The notes under the pieces are model-generated. The model saw only the letters and a program-made list of their open reading frames with translations, was not told the DNA's origin and searched no databases. From assembly GCA_965228065.1 (NCBI GenBank), contig OZ245788.1, positions 6,570,657 to 6,634,656 on the forward strand: DNA of 64,000 nucleotides. The letters are read 5' to 3'. Made by a program: the position numbers and the translations under genes. Source of the DNA: Sphingobium_A sp965228065. Lineage in GTDB: Bacteria > Pseudomonadota > Alphaproteobacteria > Sphingomonadales > Sphingomonadaceae. Shown one piece after another: positions 34,499 through 43,489 of the stretch. The stretch's first letter is position 1. Each line of letters begins with the position of its first letter.

Positions 34499-35935
34499 AG
34501 CGTGATTGAAGCAAATCACTTTGGTCTGGGACATTTCGCGGATCGCGAACCGCACGCCTTCGCGACCCATATTACCGCGCTTCGCGCCGCCGAACGGCAT
34601 GGCGTCCAGCCGGTAATCGGTGGAGTCGTTGATCATCACGCCCGCCGCCTGCAAATTGCGCGCGGCATGGTGGGCGTCGCGGATGTTCCCGGTGAAGATC
34701 GCCGCGTGGATCGCATAGTCGCCCTGGTTGGACGCCGCGATCGCTGCGTCGAGATCGTCATAGACGAACAGGCAGACGACAGGTCCGAACGCTTCCTGAC
34801 ACACGACCCGCGTGGTGTCGGGCGCATTCTCGACGACGGTCGGGTGGAACAGCGCACCTTCTCGACGCCCGCCGGCCAGCACCTGCGCGCCTGCGGCGAC
34901 GGCTTCGCGTGTCCAGTCGAGCAGCCGCTCGGCCTCGCGCTCCGAGATCATCGGGCCGATATCGGTGGCGGGCGACATCGGATCGCCGATGCTCAGCGCC
35001 ATGGTCTTTTCGACCAGCAGATCGCGAAACGCGTCATGGATGGAGGCCTGAGCGAAGATGCGCTGTACGCCGATGCAATTCTGCCCCGCCGCCCAGAAGG
35101 CACCGGAAACGCACGCCGCAGCCGCCTTTTCCAGATCGGCATCGGCGGTCACGATCACCGGGGAATTCGCGCCCAGTTCCATGCCGATCCGCTTGATGCC
35201 CGCACCACGCGCAATCTCTGCGCCGACACGCTCGCCACCGGTAAAGGAGACCATCGCCACATCGTCCGATGCGACCAGGGCATCGCCGAAATCGCGGCCA
35301 TGGCCGGTCAGCAGATTGAGCGCCTCGGCCGGCAAGCCCGCATCGAGCAGCAGTTCGGCGAGCATGATCGCGGTGAGCGGCGCCTGGTCAGCCGGCTTCA
35401 GCACGACCGCATTGCCTGCCGCCAGCGCGGGGCCCAATTTGTGACATGCCAGGTTGAGCGGATCGTTGAACGGCGTGATCGCCGCGATCACGCCAACGGG
35501 CTCGTAAACATAATAGCCGCTGCGCGCCTCGCCCCCCGCAAAACTGTCGAACGCGATCGTCTCGCCGGTCAGCCGGGCGGCTTCCTCGGCGGACAAGCGC
35601 AGCGTGTTGACTGCCCGTGCGACTTCCTTGGTCGACGCGGTGATGGTCTTGCCGGTTTCGGAGGTGATCATCGTCGCGAAGGCTGTGGATTGCGCGGCGA
35701 GCCCATCGGCCGCGCGATGCAGGATCGCAGCGCGCGCGCCGGTGCCGAGCGCGGCCATTGCACGTTGCCCACGCACCGCGCTCGCGATCGCATCGGCGAC
35801 ATCCGATACGGTGGCGCAGGCGACCCGTGCGATCACCTCCCCGCTATAGGGATTGTCGATCTCCATGCCGGTATCGGCGCCGCGCCATTCGCCGCCGATC
35901 AGCAGCGAGCGTTTCACCGCGACCGGCATCAGCAT
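34496..35935 (-). CDS. Aldehyde dehydrogenase (phosphonoacetaldehyde/lactaldehyde-like)
   Basis: 479 aa from ATG 35935, which overlaps the upstream TGA by one base (TGATG). NAD fold AITPFNDPLNLACHK and SFTGGERVG, catalytic Glu in IGMELGANSPVIV and Cys in WAAGQNCIGVQR, C-terminal EAFGPVV. The TPFNDPLN variant is typical of aldehyde dehydrogenases near phosphonoacetaldehyde, sulfoacetaldehyde and lactaldehyde enzymes. As last gene of the eight-gene operon it probably oxidises the aldehyde made by the ThDP decarboxylase just upstream. Followed by the two-hairpin repeat. Confidence 0.85.
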   Translation of the reverse strand: MLMPVAVKRSLLIGGEWRGADTGMEIDNPYSGEVIARVACATVSDVADAIASAVRGQRAMAALGTGARAAILHRAADGLAAQSTAFATMITSETGKTITASTKEVARAVNTLRLSAEEAARLTGETIAFDSFAGGEARSGYYVYEPVGVIAAITPFNDPLNLACHKLGPALAAGNAVVLKPADQAPLTAIMLAELLLDAGLPAEALNLLTGHGRDFGDALVASDDVAMVSFTGGERVGAEIARGAGIKRIGMELGANSPVIVTADADLEKAAAACVSGAFWAAGQNCIGVQRIFAQASIHDAFRDLLVEKTMALSIGDPMSPATDIGPMISEREAERLLDWTREAVAAGAQVLAGGRREGALFHPTVVENAPDTTRVVCQEAFGPVVCLFVYDDLDAAIAASNQGDYAIHAAIFTGNIRDAHHAARNLQAAGVMINDSTDYRLDAMPFGGAKRGNMGREGVRFAIREMSQTKVICFNHA

Positions 35936-37563
35936 CACGGCTTGTCCTTGTGGAGGACGAGGCCGTCATATTCGCGGCTGTCGAGCAACGCCTCGACGAT
36001 CACCGGGCCATCGGCGGCAAAGCCGTCGATCAGCGCGGCGCGCAGCGCTTCCGGATCGGCGACAGTCACGACCGGCACGCCGAACAGCGACGGGCCGCCG
36101 ATCGTGCCCTCGGTGCGGACCGGGGTACCATAGATCGGGTTCGCCTTCTTCTCCTGCTTGATGCGGATGAGCGCGAGATCATTGTCGGTGAAGACCAGGA
36201 TGACGATCGGCAGTTTCTCGCGCACCGCGGTCGCCAGTTCGCCCACGGTCATCAGGAAACCACCATCGCCGACGACGGTGCAGACCGGCGTTTCGGGACG
36301 GCAGAGCTTGGCCGCGATCGCCGCGGGCAGGCCGAACCCCATCGACGACCATCCGTTCGACATGATCTGCAACCCGGTGCCGGGCGTCGGCCATTTCTGC
36401 CCGATCAAATGGGTATGCGCGCCGACGTCGCAGGTCATGATCCCGTCGTCCGGCAGCACATCGCGCAGCACATCGAGCGCGGCGCAGGGGCCGAAGCGAT
36501 TGCTGTCGGGCGACAGGCGCGCGAACAGCTCCGCGGTGCGCGCGGCAACCGCAGCCATGTCCCAATCCTTCGTGCTCGCATCGAGTGCGAGCAGCGCATC
36601 GAGGCTCGCGCCGATATCGCCGACCACGTCGGCCGCGACGGGATGTTTGGCCGTATCGATATCGACCGGTTCGACATCGATGCTGGCAATGGCGAGCCCA
36701 TCGCGCATCCAGCCCTCGAAATTGAACTCGACCGGGTCATAACCGATCGCAACGACCAGATCGGCCTCGACATGAGTGAGGCCAACGAGATCGCTGAGCG
36801 CGTGGAACAGCACGCCGGCATAGCTGGGATGGCTTTCCGGGATCATGCCCTTGGCCATTGGCGTTAACACGACCGGCAGGCCGAACCGCTCGGCCAGTGC
36901 GACGATCCGGTCCTGCACACCGGCATGCACGGCACCGAGCCCGACCGCGAGGATCGGCTTCCTCGCCGCACCGAACGCGGCAACCAATGCATCGATCGCG
37001 CCCGCATCCGGGGTGGCGGGCGACGCGGCCACCGGGCGAACAACGCTGGCCGGAGCAGCGTCTGCGGCGCTGAGCCCGACGGGCAAACCGATATGGACCG
37101 ATCCTGGCCGACCGGAGACCGCGATGCCGGCCGCCTCCGTCAGCGTCTCGTTCAGCGTCTCGGCCGCCAGTCGGGTCGTCCATTTGGTGATCGGGCGGAA
37201 CAGCGCCTGGTGATCGATGCCCATCTGGACGGTGCGGCTGCGCATTGCCGCAGGCATCTCGTCGGTGAGCGCGATCATCGGCGAGCGATCGAGATAGGCG
37301 CCGCCGACGCCCGTCGACAAATTGGTCGCGCCCGGACCGAAAGTGCCGAAACATACGCCCGGCACGCCGGTCAGCCGCCCGCAGATATCCGCCATGAAGC
37401 TTGCACCGCCCTCATGGCTGGTCAGCACGAAATCGATGCCGTCGGTCGTGCGCAGCGCCTCCATATAGTCGACCCAGCCGCCGCTGGGCACGCCGAAGAC
37501 GTGGCGCACGCCCATGTCCCTGAGAGAGGTCACCAGCGCCTGCGCGACTGTGGTACCGGTCAT
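35935..37563 (-). CDS. ThDP-dependent acetolactate-synthase-like enzyme (2-oxoacid decarboxylase candidate)
   Basis: 542 aa. N-terminal Pyr domain with catalytic Glu in LTSHEGGASFMAD (about residue 51), central domain, and C-terminal PP domain with the ThDP signature VGDGGFLMTVGELATA followed by FTDNDLALI (GDG...N). The pattern is that of the acetolactate synthase / benzoylformate decarboxylase / sulfopyruvate-decarboxylase-like superfamily; the exact reaction cannot be read from sequence. Coupling to an aldehyde dehydrogenase suggests decarboxylation of a 2-oxoacid to an aldehyde. Start ATG 37563, 10 bp after the hydrolase gene. Confidence 0.82.
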   Translation of the reverse strand: MTGTTVAQALVTSLRDMGVRHVFGVPSGGWVDYMEALRTTDGIDFVLTSHEGGASFMADICGRLTGVPGVCFGTFGPGATNLSTGVGGAYLDRSPMIALTDEMPAAMRSRTVQMGIDHQALFRPITKWTTRLAAETLNETLTEAAGIAVSGRPGSVHIGLPVGLSAADAAPASVVRPVAASPATPDAGAIDALVAAFGAARKPILAVGLGAVHAGVQDRIVALAERFGLPVVLTPMAKGMIPESHPSYAGVLFHALSDLVGLTHVEADLVVAIGYDPVEFNFEGWMRDGLAIASIDVEPVDIDTAKHPVAADVVGDIGASLDALLALDASTKDWDMAAVAARTAELFARLSPDSNRFGPCAALDVLRDVLPDDGIMTCDVGAHTHLIGQKWPTPGTGLQIMSNGWSSMGFGLPAAIAAKLCRPETPVCTVVGDGGFLMTVGELATAVREKLPIVILVFTDNDLALIRIKQEKKANPIYGTPVRTEGTIGGPSLFGVPVVTVADPEALRAALIDGFAADGPVIVEALLDSREYDGLVLHKDKP

Positions 37564-37573
37564 GATCTATCCT

Positions 37574-38401
37574 TCAATTCTGCGATGTTGGTGCGGTGTA
37601 GCCGGCAGCATTGCTGTGTGCGCTGCGTCGTCGCCCGCGGATTCCGCAGGCAGCAAGAAAGCTCAGCACGCTGTCGTTGAATTCGGTCGCGCGCTCGAAG
37701 AACACCGAATGGCCGGCATCGACCTCGACGAGGAATGAACCCGGCACATGCGCCTGGACCTGCCGGATCGCGTCGATGGGAAACAGCACATCCTGCGTGC
37801 CCGCGAGGAACAGCACGGGCCTGCCGCCGCCAACGACGTCGGGCGCGACACGGACCGGCCATGTCCCGGCCAGGCTGTGGCGATCGACCCGGTTGAAGCT
37901 GGCGATTGCGGAATAGAGCTCCGCCTTGATCGGATCGGCCTCGCGGCATGCAGCGCCGAGTACGCGATCGAGCTGGTCGAGCCCGGCAGTCGCGGCGCGC
38001 GCAGCATCCATCAGCGCGGCGATCTCGTCCCCCTCCTCGATGGCATGCAGCGACGATGCGACGACAAGCGCGCGAACGCGATCGGGATGCGCCGCTGCAA
38101 AGGCGATGCATGAGCCGCCGCCCATCGACTGGCCGACAAGCGCCGCCTGGTCGATGCCGATATGATCGAGCAGCGCGAGCAGATCGTCGACAAAGGCGCC
38201 ACGCCCGGCATTTTCGACATCGCTAGACCGGCCGAAGCCGCGATGGTCGAACGTGACGACACGATAGGATCGCGCAAAGACCGGCACCTGCTGGAACCAG
38301 CTGGCGTGATTGCCGCCAATGCCGTGTGCAAGCACGATCGCGGGGCCCTCACCCCGGTCTTCGTAGTAAAGTTCGCTTTTACCGATCGGCAGACTGGGCA
38401 T
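37574..38401 (-). CDS. Alpha/beta hydrolase, PcaD/MhpC-like
   Basis: 275 aa. Oxyanion region LAHGIGGNHASW, nucleophile Ser in VGQSMGGGSC (about residue 92), acid in AGTQDVLFP and His in VDAGHSVFFE. Family members hydrolyse enol-lactones or meta-cleavage products (C-C hydrolases). Next to a VOC dioxygenase-like gene and a FAH-family gene, a ring-cleavage product or ester is a sensible substrate. Lies 9 bp after the ABC ATPase gene. The last 15 residues are basic and probably disordered. Confidence 0.83.
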   Translation of the reverse strand: MPSLPIGKSELYYEDRGEGPAIVLAHGIGGNHASWFQQVPVFARSYRVVTFDHRGFGRSSDVENAGRGAFVDDLLALLDHIGIDQAALVGQSMGGGSCIAFAAAHPDRVRALVVASSLHAIEEGDEIAALMDAARAATAGLDQLDRVLGAACREADPIKAELYSAIASFNRVDRHSLAGTWPVRVAPDVVGGGRPVLFLAGTQDVLFPIDAIRQVQAHVPGSFLVEVDAGHSVFFERATEFNDSVLSFLAACGIRGRRRSAHSNAAGYTAPTSQN

Positions 38402-38410
38402 GGATGGCTC

Positions 38411-39169
38411 CTAAACGACGCCCATGATCCGGCTGAGCTCGACGACATGATCGCCAAATGCCGGAAGATCGCGGGTGATGGATGGATCGCGGGGGCGCGG
38501 CAGGTCGATCCGGAGATCGGCGATCAGCCGGCCCGGCCGCTCGGACAGGACAAGCACGCGATCGGACAGCAGAACGGCTTCCGATATGCTGTGGGTGATC
38601 AGCACCACGGTTTTCCGATCGCGTTGCCATAGGCGCAGCAGTTCGATGTTGAGACGATCGCGGGTCAGCGCGTCGAGCGCTCCGAACGGCTCGTCCATCA
38701 GCAGCACGCGCGGATTCTGCATCAGCGCCTGGCCGATCGCGACGCGGTGCTTCATGCCGCCCGACAGTTCGTGCGGATATTTGTCCTCGAAGCCCTGCAG
38801 CGTGAGCAGCGCGATCATCGCGTCGACATCGGCCGCATCGGCCGCCGCCTTGCCGCGCCGAATCTCGAGTGCGAGCGTCAGGTTGCGGTGCACCGTCAGC
38901 CAGGGCAGCAGGTTCGATGTCTGGAAGACCACGCCGACATCGTCGCGCGGCGCGCCGACCGCGTCGCCGAACAGCGTCGCCGAACCCGCATCGAACGGGT
39001 TGAGCCCCGCCAGGATGCGCAGCAGCGTGCTCTTGCCGCAGCCGGACGGCCCGATGATCGAGACGAACTCGCAATCCTCGATCGCCAGATCGACATCCTC
39101 GAGTGCCTTGGTGCCGCCGGGGCCACCATAATATTTGGTCAGTCCATCGACCCGGATCGCAACGCCCAT
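38411..39169 (-). CDS. ABC transporter ATP-binding protein, SsuB/TauB type
   Basis: 252 aa from ATG 39169, overlapping the permease stop (TGATG). Walker A IIGPSGCGKST, Q-loop FQTSNLLPW, signature LSGGMKHR, Walker B VLLMDEPFGALD and H-loop ITHS are intact. This is the nitrate/sulfonate/taurine subclass. With the permease (39169-39933) and lipoprotein (40489-41463) it forms an importer, probably for a small anionic or aromatic pathway substrate; the three genes are interspersed with catabolic genes of the same operon. Confidence 0.92.
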   Translation of the reverse strand: MGVAIRVDGLTKYYGGPGGTKALEDVDLAIEDCEFVSIIGPSGCGKSTLLRILAGLNPFDAGSATLFGDAVGAPRDDVGVVFQTSNLLPWLTVHRNLTLALEIRRGKAAADAADVDAMIALLTLQGFEDKYPHELSGGMKHRVAIGQALMQNPRVLLMDEPFGALDALTRDRLNIELLRLWQRDRKTVVLITHSISEAVLLSDRVLVLSERPGRLIADLRIDLPRPRDPSITRDLPAFGDHVVELSRIMGVV

Positions 39170-39933
39170 CAGATCGCCCGCCACCAGACAAGTTTGGAAA
39201 CCAGCTCGACCACGTAGAACAGCGCGAGCGAAAGCAATGTCACTGCAAGCAGCGCGGCAAAGGTCAGCGCGGTCTGCGACGATCCGGTCGCCAGCAGGAT
39301 CACGTTGCCGAGGCCGCTGTTCGATCCGACGAATTCGCCGACGATCGCGCCGATCACCGCAAGCGGCATCGCCACCTTGCAGCCGTCCATGAAGTTGGGC
39401 ATCGCCGCCGGCACCTGGAGCCGGCGGAACATCGTCCAGCGGCTGGCGCCCAGCGCGCGGAAATGCTCCTCCAGATTGGCCGGCACGCCCGCCAGTCCGC
39501 CCAGGGTCGCGATCACGATCGGGAAGAAGGCGAACAGGAACGCCATCACCAGCTTCGATCCGAAACCATAGCCCAGCCAGACCACCATTAATGGCGCAAG
39601 GCCGATCTTGGGAATGCTCTGCAGCGCGATCACCATCGGATAAAGCGTCGAACGCGCGATCGGGATGACGTGGATCAGTGCGGCCAGCGCAACACCGAGT
39701 ATCGCCGCGGCGACGAAGCCGCTGAGCACTTCGCCCAATGTCACCAGGCCGTGTTCGAGCAACAGCCCGCGCGCATCCCAGAATGCGGCGCCGATATCAG
39801 TGAGCGACGGCAGCAGATACGCCTTCACATCGAACCAGCGCACGCTGAATTCCCACAGCAGCGCAAGCACGACGAAGAACGCGCCGGCGATCAGCGGATT
39901 GGATCGGGATCTCTCCTGCTTCGCCACGCTCAA
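39169..39933 (-). CDS. ABC transporter permease, SsuC/TauC type
   Basis: 254 aa, six transmembrane helices. The EAA loop reads EEHFRALGASRWTMFRRLQVPAAMP, the coupling helix that meets the ATPase. IGAIVGEFVGSNSGLGNVI near the C-terminus is typical of sulfonate/nitrate-type permeases. Start TTG 39933 overlaps the VOC stop (TTGA); GTG 39927 is an alternative. Confidence 0.9.
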   Translation of the reverse strand: MSVAKQERSRSNPLIAGAFFVVLALLWEFSVRWFDVKAYLLPSLTDIGAAFWDARGLLLEHGLVTLGEVLSGFVAAAILGVALAALIHVIPIARSTLYPMVIALQSIPKIGLAPLMVVWLGYGFGSKLVMAFLFAFFPIVIATLGGLAGVPANLEEHFRALGASRWTMFRRLQVPAAMPNFMDGCKVAMPLAVIGAIVGEFVGSNSGLGNVILLATGSSQTALTFAALLAVTLLSLALFYVVELVSKLVWWRAI

Positions 39934-40475
39934 TCGCCCTTGTTCTTGTCGACGATCTGCCGGATCCGCTCGGGCGGCGGCACAAGGAAATGCTCGAGCG
40001 CCCAGCGATCGAACGTCTCCATCTCCTTGCCGTCCCAGACCTGCGGATCGTGCGGCGGGAATTCAGGGCCGATCTGGATCATGTCCGAATAGAATTCGAC
40101 ATTGTTGCCGTCGGGGTCGCGGAAGACGAGGAAGCTGTTGCCACCCGGCCCGTGCTTGCCGATGCCGCGATCGATCGACACGCCGCGCGCGACCAGCATC
40201 GCGGCGATCGCCTCGATCTCGCTCACGCTTTCGACGTGATAGGAGAAATGCTCGACCGGCGAACGGCCCGGCTCATGCCGAGCGATCTCCTCGGGCGTCA
40301 TCTGGAGCAGCGCCAGATCGTGATGATCCTGTCCGCTACGCAGGAACACCATGCGATCGTCGATCCAGTCGGAGACGTCGAGGCCAACGACATCGCGGTA
40401 GAAGGCCAGCGATGCCTGGACGTCGCGCACCTTCAACACCAGATGGCCGAGCTTTCTTGGGCGAGGGCGATACAT
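39930..40475 (-). CDS. VOC-family protein (glyoxalase / extradiol dioxygenase fold)
   Basis: 181 aa from ATG 40475 (AAGG six bases upstream). Two beta-alpha-beta-beta-beta units. LGHLVLKVRDVQASLAFYRDVVGL gives the first metal His, VEHFSYHVESVSEIEAI the second and DPDGNNVEFYSD the Glu, so a complete metal site is present as in extradiol dioxygenases and glyoxalases. The C-terminal tail (about 135-181) resembles dioxygenase-type VOC proteins. Between ABC genes, in the eight-gene operon. Reaction unknown. Confidence 0.8.
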   Translation of the reverse strand: MYRPRPRKLGHLVLKVRDVQASLAFYRDVVGLDVSDWIDDRMVFLRSGQDHHDLALLQMTPEEIARHEPGRSPVEHFSYHVESVSEIEAIAAMLVARGVSIDRGIGKHGPGGNSFLVFRDPDGNNVEFYSDMIQIGPEFPPHDPQVWDGKEMETFDRWALEHFLVPPPERIRQIVDKNKGD

Positions 40476-40488
40476 CGGCGCCTTCCCC

Positions 40489-41463
40489 CTATTTCGCGCC
40501 GGCGAAGACGTCGCCGGGCGCAAGATCGGCCTTGAGCGGATAGGCCTGTTTCAGGAAATCGAGCGTGCTCGCCACGCGGGCAGGATCGAGCTGACCGGCG
40601 CCGTCCTTCATCAGCACCGCCGTTTCCAGCATCTGCTGCTTCGTGATCGCGGCGTCGAGCATCGGGAAGCGCTTGACCATCATCCCGACGACCTCGTCGG
40701 GATTGGCGGCGGAATAGGCATAGCCGCGATAGGTGGCGTCGAGGAACGACTTCACCGTCGCCGGCCGTTCGGCGAGCAGTTTTTCGGTCGAGAGGATGCC
40801 GCTGCCATAGATATCGAGACCGAACGCCGAATAGGGCAACCAGCCAAGCGTCACGCCGGCTTCTTTCGCGCGCTTCTGGAACAGCGGCAGGCTGTTGCCT
40901 TCCCAGCATTCGCCGGCATCGATCTTGCCCTCGACCAGTGAGGTCACGACCAGAGCGGGATCGAGCTGGAGCAGTTTCACGCCCGCCGCATCGACGCCGT
41001 TGCGCTTCAGCCAGGCGGGCACCAGCGCCTGCATCGGCGAGCTCTGTCCGCCGCCGACGGTCAGCCCCGTCAGATCGGCAGGCTTCGCGATCGTGTGGCG
41101 TTCCTTGATGTAGCAGAGCCCGGCGGGCCAGCGCGTGTTGATCGTGCCGACCATCTTGGTCTTGCCGCCATTGTTGCGGTTGAGCACGACCGAGATCGGA
41201 TCGCCATAGCCGAACTCGAACATGCCCTGATCGAGCTCGTTCGCGGTGCGGATGCCGCCGAACCCGCGCACGACATTCACATCCAGGCCGGCCTCGGCAT
41301 AATAGCCCTTGTCGATCGCCGCGATCACGCCGCTCATGCTGCCCTGGGGCAGCCACGACATGTTGAAGGTCACCTTCTCCTTGCCGCCGCTGTCCTTTTC
41401 GCCGCACCCGGCCAGGGTGAGTGCGAAAGCGGCGAGCGCAGTGCCGATCAATCTCCTGCCCAT
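40489..41463 (-). CDS. ABC substrate-binding lipoprotein (NMT1/SsuA-like)
   Basis: 324 aa from ATG 41463 (TGATG overlap with the upstream stop). Lipoprotein signal GTALAAFALTLAGC with lipobox LAGC. The mature protein is a periplasmic binding protein of the NMT1/SsuA group: VTFNMSWLPQGSMSGVIAAIDKGYY, then GGIRTANELDQG and SLVEGKIDAGECWEG. It delivers the substrate to the SsuBC-like permease. Known members bind sulfonates, nitrate, pyrimidines or aromatics; the specificity here is unknown. Confidence 0.9.
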   Translation of the reverse strand: MGRRLIGTALAAFALTLAGCGEKDSGGKEKVTFNMSWLPQGSMSGVIAAIDKGYYAEAGLDVNVVRGFGGIRTANELDQGMFEFGYGDPISVVLNRNNGGKTKMVGTINTRWPAGLCYIKERHTIAKPADLTGLTVGGGQSSPMQALVPAWLKRNGVDAAGVKLLQLDPALVVTSLVEGKIDAGECWEGNSLPLFQKRAKEAGVTLGWLPYSAFGLDIYGSGILSTEKLLAERPATVKSFLDATYRGYAYSAANPDEVVGMMVKRFPMLDAAITKQQMLETAVLMKDGAGQLDPARVASTLDFLKQAYPLKADLAPGDVFAGAK

Positions 41464-42386
41464 CACAGTATCTCCGCGCGCACGGGGTTGGCGAGCGTGC
41501 CGACCCCTTCGATCGCCGCGACCATGTGGTCGCCATGCTTCAGGAAAATGCCGCGTCCCATGCCGACGCCCGCTGGCGTGCCCGTCGCGATCACGTCGCC
41601 GGGCTTCAGCGTCAGCAAAGTGGAGAGATAGGCGATCTGTTCATAGGCGTTGAAGATCATCTCGCCCGAATTGCCGTCCTGCATCATCTCGTCATTGACG
41701 CTGAGCGTCAGCCGCAGATCGTGCGGATCCCCCAGACAGTCGCGCGGCACGAACCACGGCCCCATCGGCGTGAAGCTGTCGAAACTCTTGCCGCGGAACC
41801 AGTCGTGCGAGAACGGAAAGTCGGTGCGCCGCGTCATGTCGCGCGCCGAGACGTCGTTGACGACGACATAGCCCGCAATGTGATCGTGCGCGCGATCGAC
41901 CGGGATGCGCCTTCCGGCCCGCCCGATGACGACGCCCAGTTCCACTTCCCAATCGACCTTCTTGCTTTCTGGCGGCAGGAAAACCGTATCTTCAGGGCCG
42001 ATCACGCTGTCGGGAGTCTTCAGGAAGATATAGGGAGCGCTATCCGCCTTGGCGGCAAGCTTGGTCGCCATTTCCTCGGCATGCTCGATATAGTTGGAGG
42101 CCGCACCGAACAGGCGATGCGGCGTGAACGGTGCCAGGGGCGTGGCAGCGACCGGTGCCAGCGAGAGAGTCCGTGCATGCGCCGCCAGCGCGATCAGCTC
42201 GCCTTCCAGCGCGTCCCAGTCACGGACGATCGCGTCGACGGAGCCGATCCGCGCGGCCAGCGCATCGCTGACCGGCGCCTGTTCGGCGATCGCAGCAAGA
42301 TCGTAGAGCCGATCGTCCAGCACGAGCGCGGATCGCACGGTGGCCCCGGCCAAATAGCGTGCGAGTGCGAACCAGGGTGAAGTCAT
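41463..42386 (-). CDS. Fumarylacetoacetate hydrolase (FAH)-family protein
   Basis: 307 aa from ATG 42386 (GGAG seven bases upstream). FAH fold with the metal site in VDWEVELGVVIGRAG, NDVSARDM, KSFDSFTPMGPW and the C-terminal TGTPAGVGMGRG. Family members hydrolyse or isomerise ring-cleavage products (HpaG, acylpyruvases, maleylpyruvate hydrolases). First gene of the eight-gene operon running to 34496. A weaker LysR-type box lies about 100 bp upstream. Confidence 0.87.
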   Translation of the reverse strand: MTSPWFALARYLAGATVRSALVLDDRLYDLAAIAEQAPVSDALAARIGSVDAIVRDWDALEGELIALAAHARTLSLAPVAATPLAPFTPHRLFGAASNYIEHAEEMATKLAAKADSAPYIFLKTPDSVIGPEDTVFLPPESKKVDWEVELGVVIGRAGRRIPVDRAHDHIAGYVVVNDVSARDMTRRTDFPFSHDWFRGKSFDSFTPMGPWFVPRDCLGDPHDLRLTLSVNDEMMQDGNSGEMIFNAYEQIAYLSTLLTLKPGDVIATGTPAGVGMGRGIFLKHGDHMVAAIEGVGTLANPVRAEIL

Positions 42387-42480
42387 TGCCGTCTCCAGAA
42401 ACCGCGCCGGCGCCCCATTGGGGGCTGCATCGGCGGACCATCGTCTCCAGATCAATAAAAGGCATAACGGACCACAATCA

Positions 42481-42498
42481 TAATATCACTTTGGAATA
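42481..42498 (+). promoter_or_regulatory. Weaker LysR-type box upstream of the FAH operon
   Basis: TAAT-N11-ATA with the GAATA right half; TGGAATATC (42492-42500) is identical to nine bases at 26807-26815. The left half deviates (AAT, not TAT). It lies 95-112 bp upstream of the start at 42386. Confidence 0.4.
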
Positions 42499-42533
42499 TC
42501 GGCTCCCAATTTTCCTATAGAGCCCCTTTGCCT

Positions 42534-43355
42534 TCAGGCGGTCGCCACCCGCCACGCCATGCGCAGTGCAACGATCAGCAGGAAGATGCCGAACGCCACA
42601 CCCAGCTGCCGCTTCGACAGACGGTGGGCGAGCGCGGCCCCCCACGGCGCGGAGATCCAGGTCATCGGTGCGATCAGCAGGAAGCCGATGATATTGACGT
42701 ACCCCAGGCTCGCCATCGGCAGACGCGGATCGCCCCAGCCGCCGAGGATATAGCCGATCGTGCCGGGAATGCTGATCAGCAGCCCGAACAAGGCGGCGGT
42801 GCCGACAGCACGGTGGATGGGATAGTTGACCAGGGTGAGCAACGGCACGCTCAGCGTGCCCCCGCCAATCCCCATCATCGAAGAGGTCGTGCCGACCGCG
42901 AGCGGCATTGCCTGCGCCGCGATGCCGCGCGGCACATCCTGCGCCAATGTCACATGGTCGAGCGGCAACAGCATCTTGGCTGCAACGATGAAGGCGACCA
43001 CCGCGAAGACGCCGGACAGGACGATGCTGTGGACATGCGACGCGATCAATGTCCCGGCGATCGCACCGAGAAAGATCGCGACCGCCCAGCGGCGGACGAG
43101 TTCGCCGTCGACCGCGCCCTTGGCGGCGTGCGCACGCGACGAGGAGATCGAGGTGGGGATGATCGTCGCCAGCGAGGTCGCCACAGCGACCTGCATCCGG
43201 ATAGCCGGATCGACACCGAGAAAGCCCAGCGCCGCATCGAGGATTGGCACGACGACAATGCCGCCGCCGACGCCCAGCATGCCGGCGATCACGCCGCCGA
43301 TCAGGCCGGTTGCCAGCATCGCGGCGGCCAGGGCCAGCAATTGCGATATATCCAT
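42534..43355 (-). CDS. TSUP-family (TauE/SafE) anion exporter
   Basis: 273 aa, about eight transmembrane helices in two repeats. GVIAGMLGVGGGIVVVP and the second-half GTTSSMMGIGGGTLSVPLL are the TauE/SafE signatures. Members move sulfite, sulfoacetate or other organic anions. ATG 43355 with GGGGAAG upstream. It is monocistronic and divergent from the aspartate-dehydrogenase/kynureninase operon, with two LysR-type boxes between. Together with the SsuABC-like importer it hints at an organosulfur or other anionic substrate, but no desulfonation enzyme is seen. Confidence 0.87.
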   Translation of the reverse strand: MDISQLLALAAAMLATGLIGGVIAGMLGVGGGIVVVPILDAALGFLGVDPAIRMQVAVATSLATIIPTSISSSRAHAAKGAVDGELVRRWAVAIFLGAIAGTLIASHVHSIVLSGVFAVVAFIVAAKMLLPLDHVTLAQDVPRGIAAQAMPLAVGTTSSMMGIGGGTLSVPLLTLVNYPIHRAVGTAALFGLLISIPGTIGYILGGWGDPRLPMASLGYVNIIGFLLIAPMTWISAPWGAALAHRLSKRQLGVAFGIFLLIVALRMAWRVATA

Positions 43356-43453
43356 TGGTCTTCCCCATTCTCCGCCGGCACCCTCATGCCGGACCGTCGC
43401 ATTGGCGCTAGCCCGGCTCGATCGACGATAAACCTATAAAAAACACCTCTCCA

Positions 43454-43471
43454 TATTCTCCTGCGGAATAG
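43454..43471 (-). promoter_or_regulatory. LysR-type box 1 between divergent TSUP and AspDH genes
   Basis: Plus strand TAT-N11-ATAG, i.e. CTAT-N11-ATA on the minus strand, also readable as TATTC-N7-GAATA. It is 99-116 bp upstream of the TSUP start (43355). Confidence 0.55.
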
Positions 43472-43489
43472 CGCCGGCACGTGCACCGT

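Noticed and set aside
34496..43355. Taurine/sulfonate desulfonation pathway (Xsc-type ThDP enzyme, SsuABC-like importer, TauE-like exporter)
   Set aside because: The ThDP enzyme is shorter than and not clearly Xsc-like, no monooxygenase or taurine dehydrogenase is present, and FAH, VOC and hydrolase genes do not fit such a pathway.
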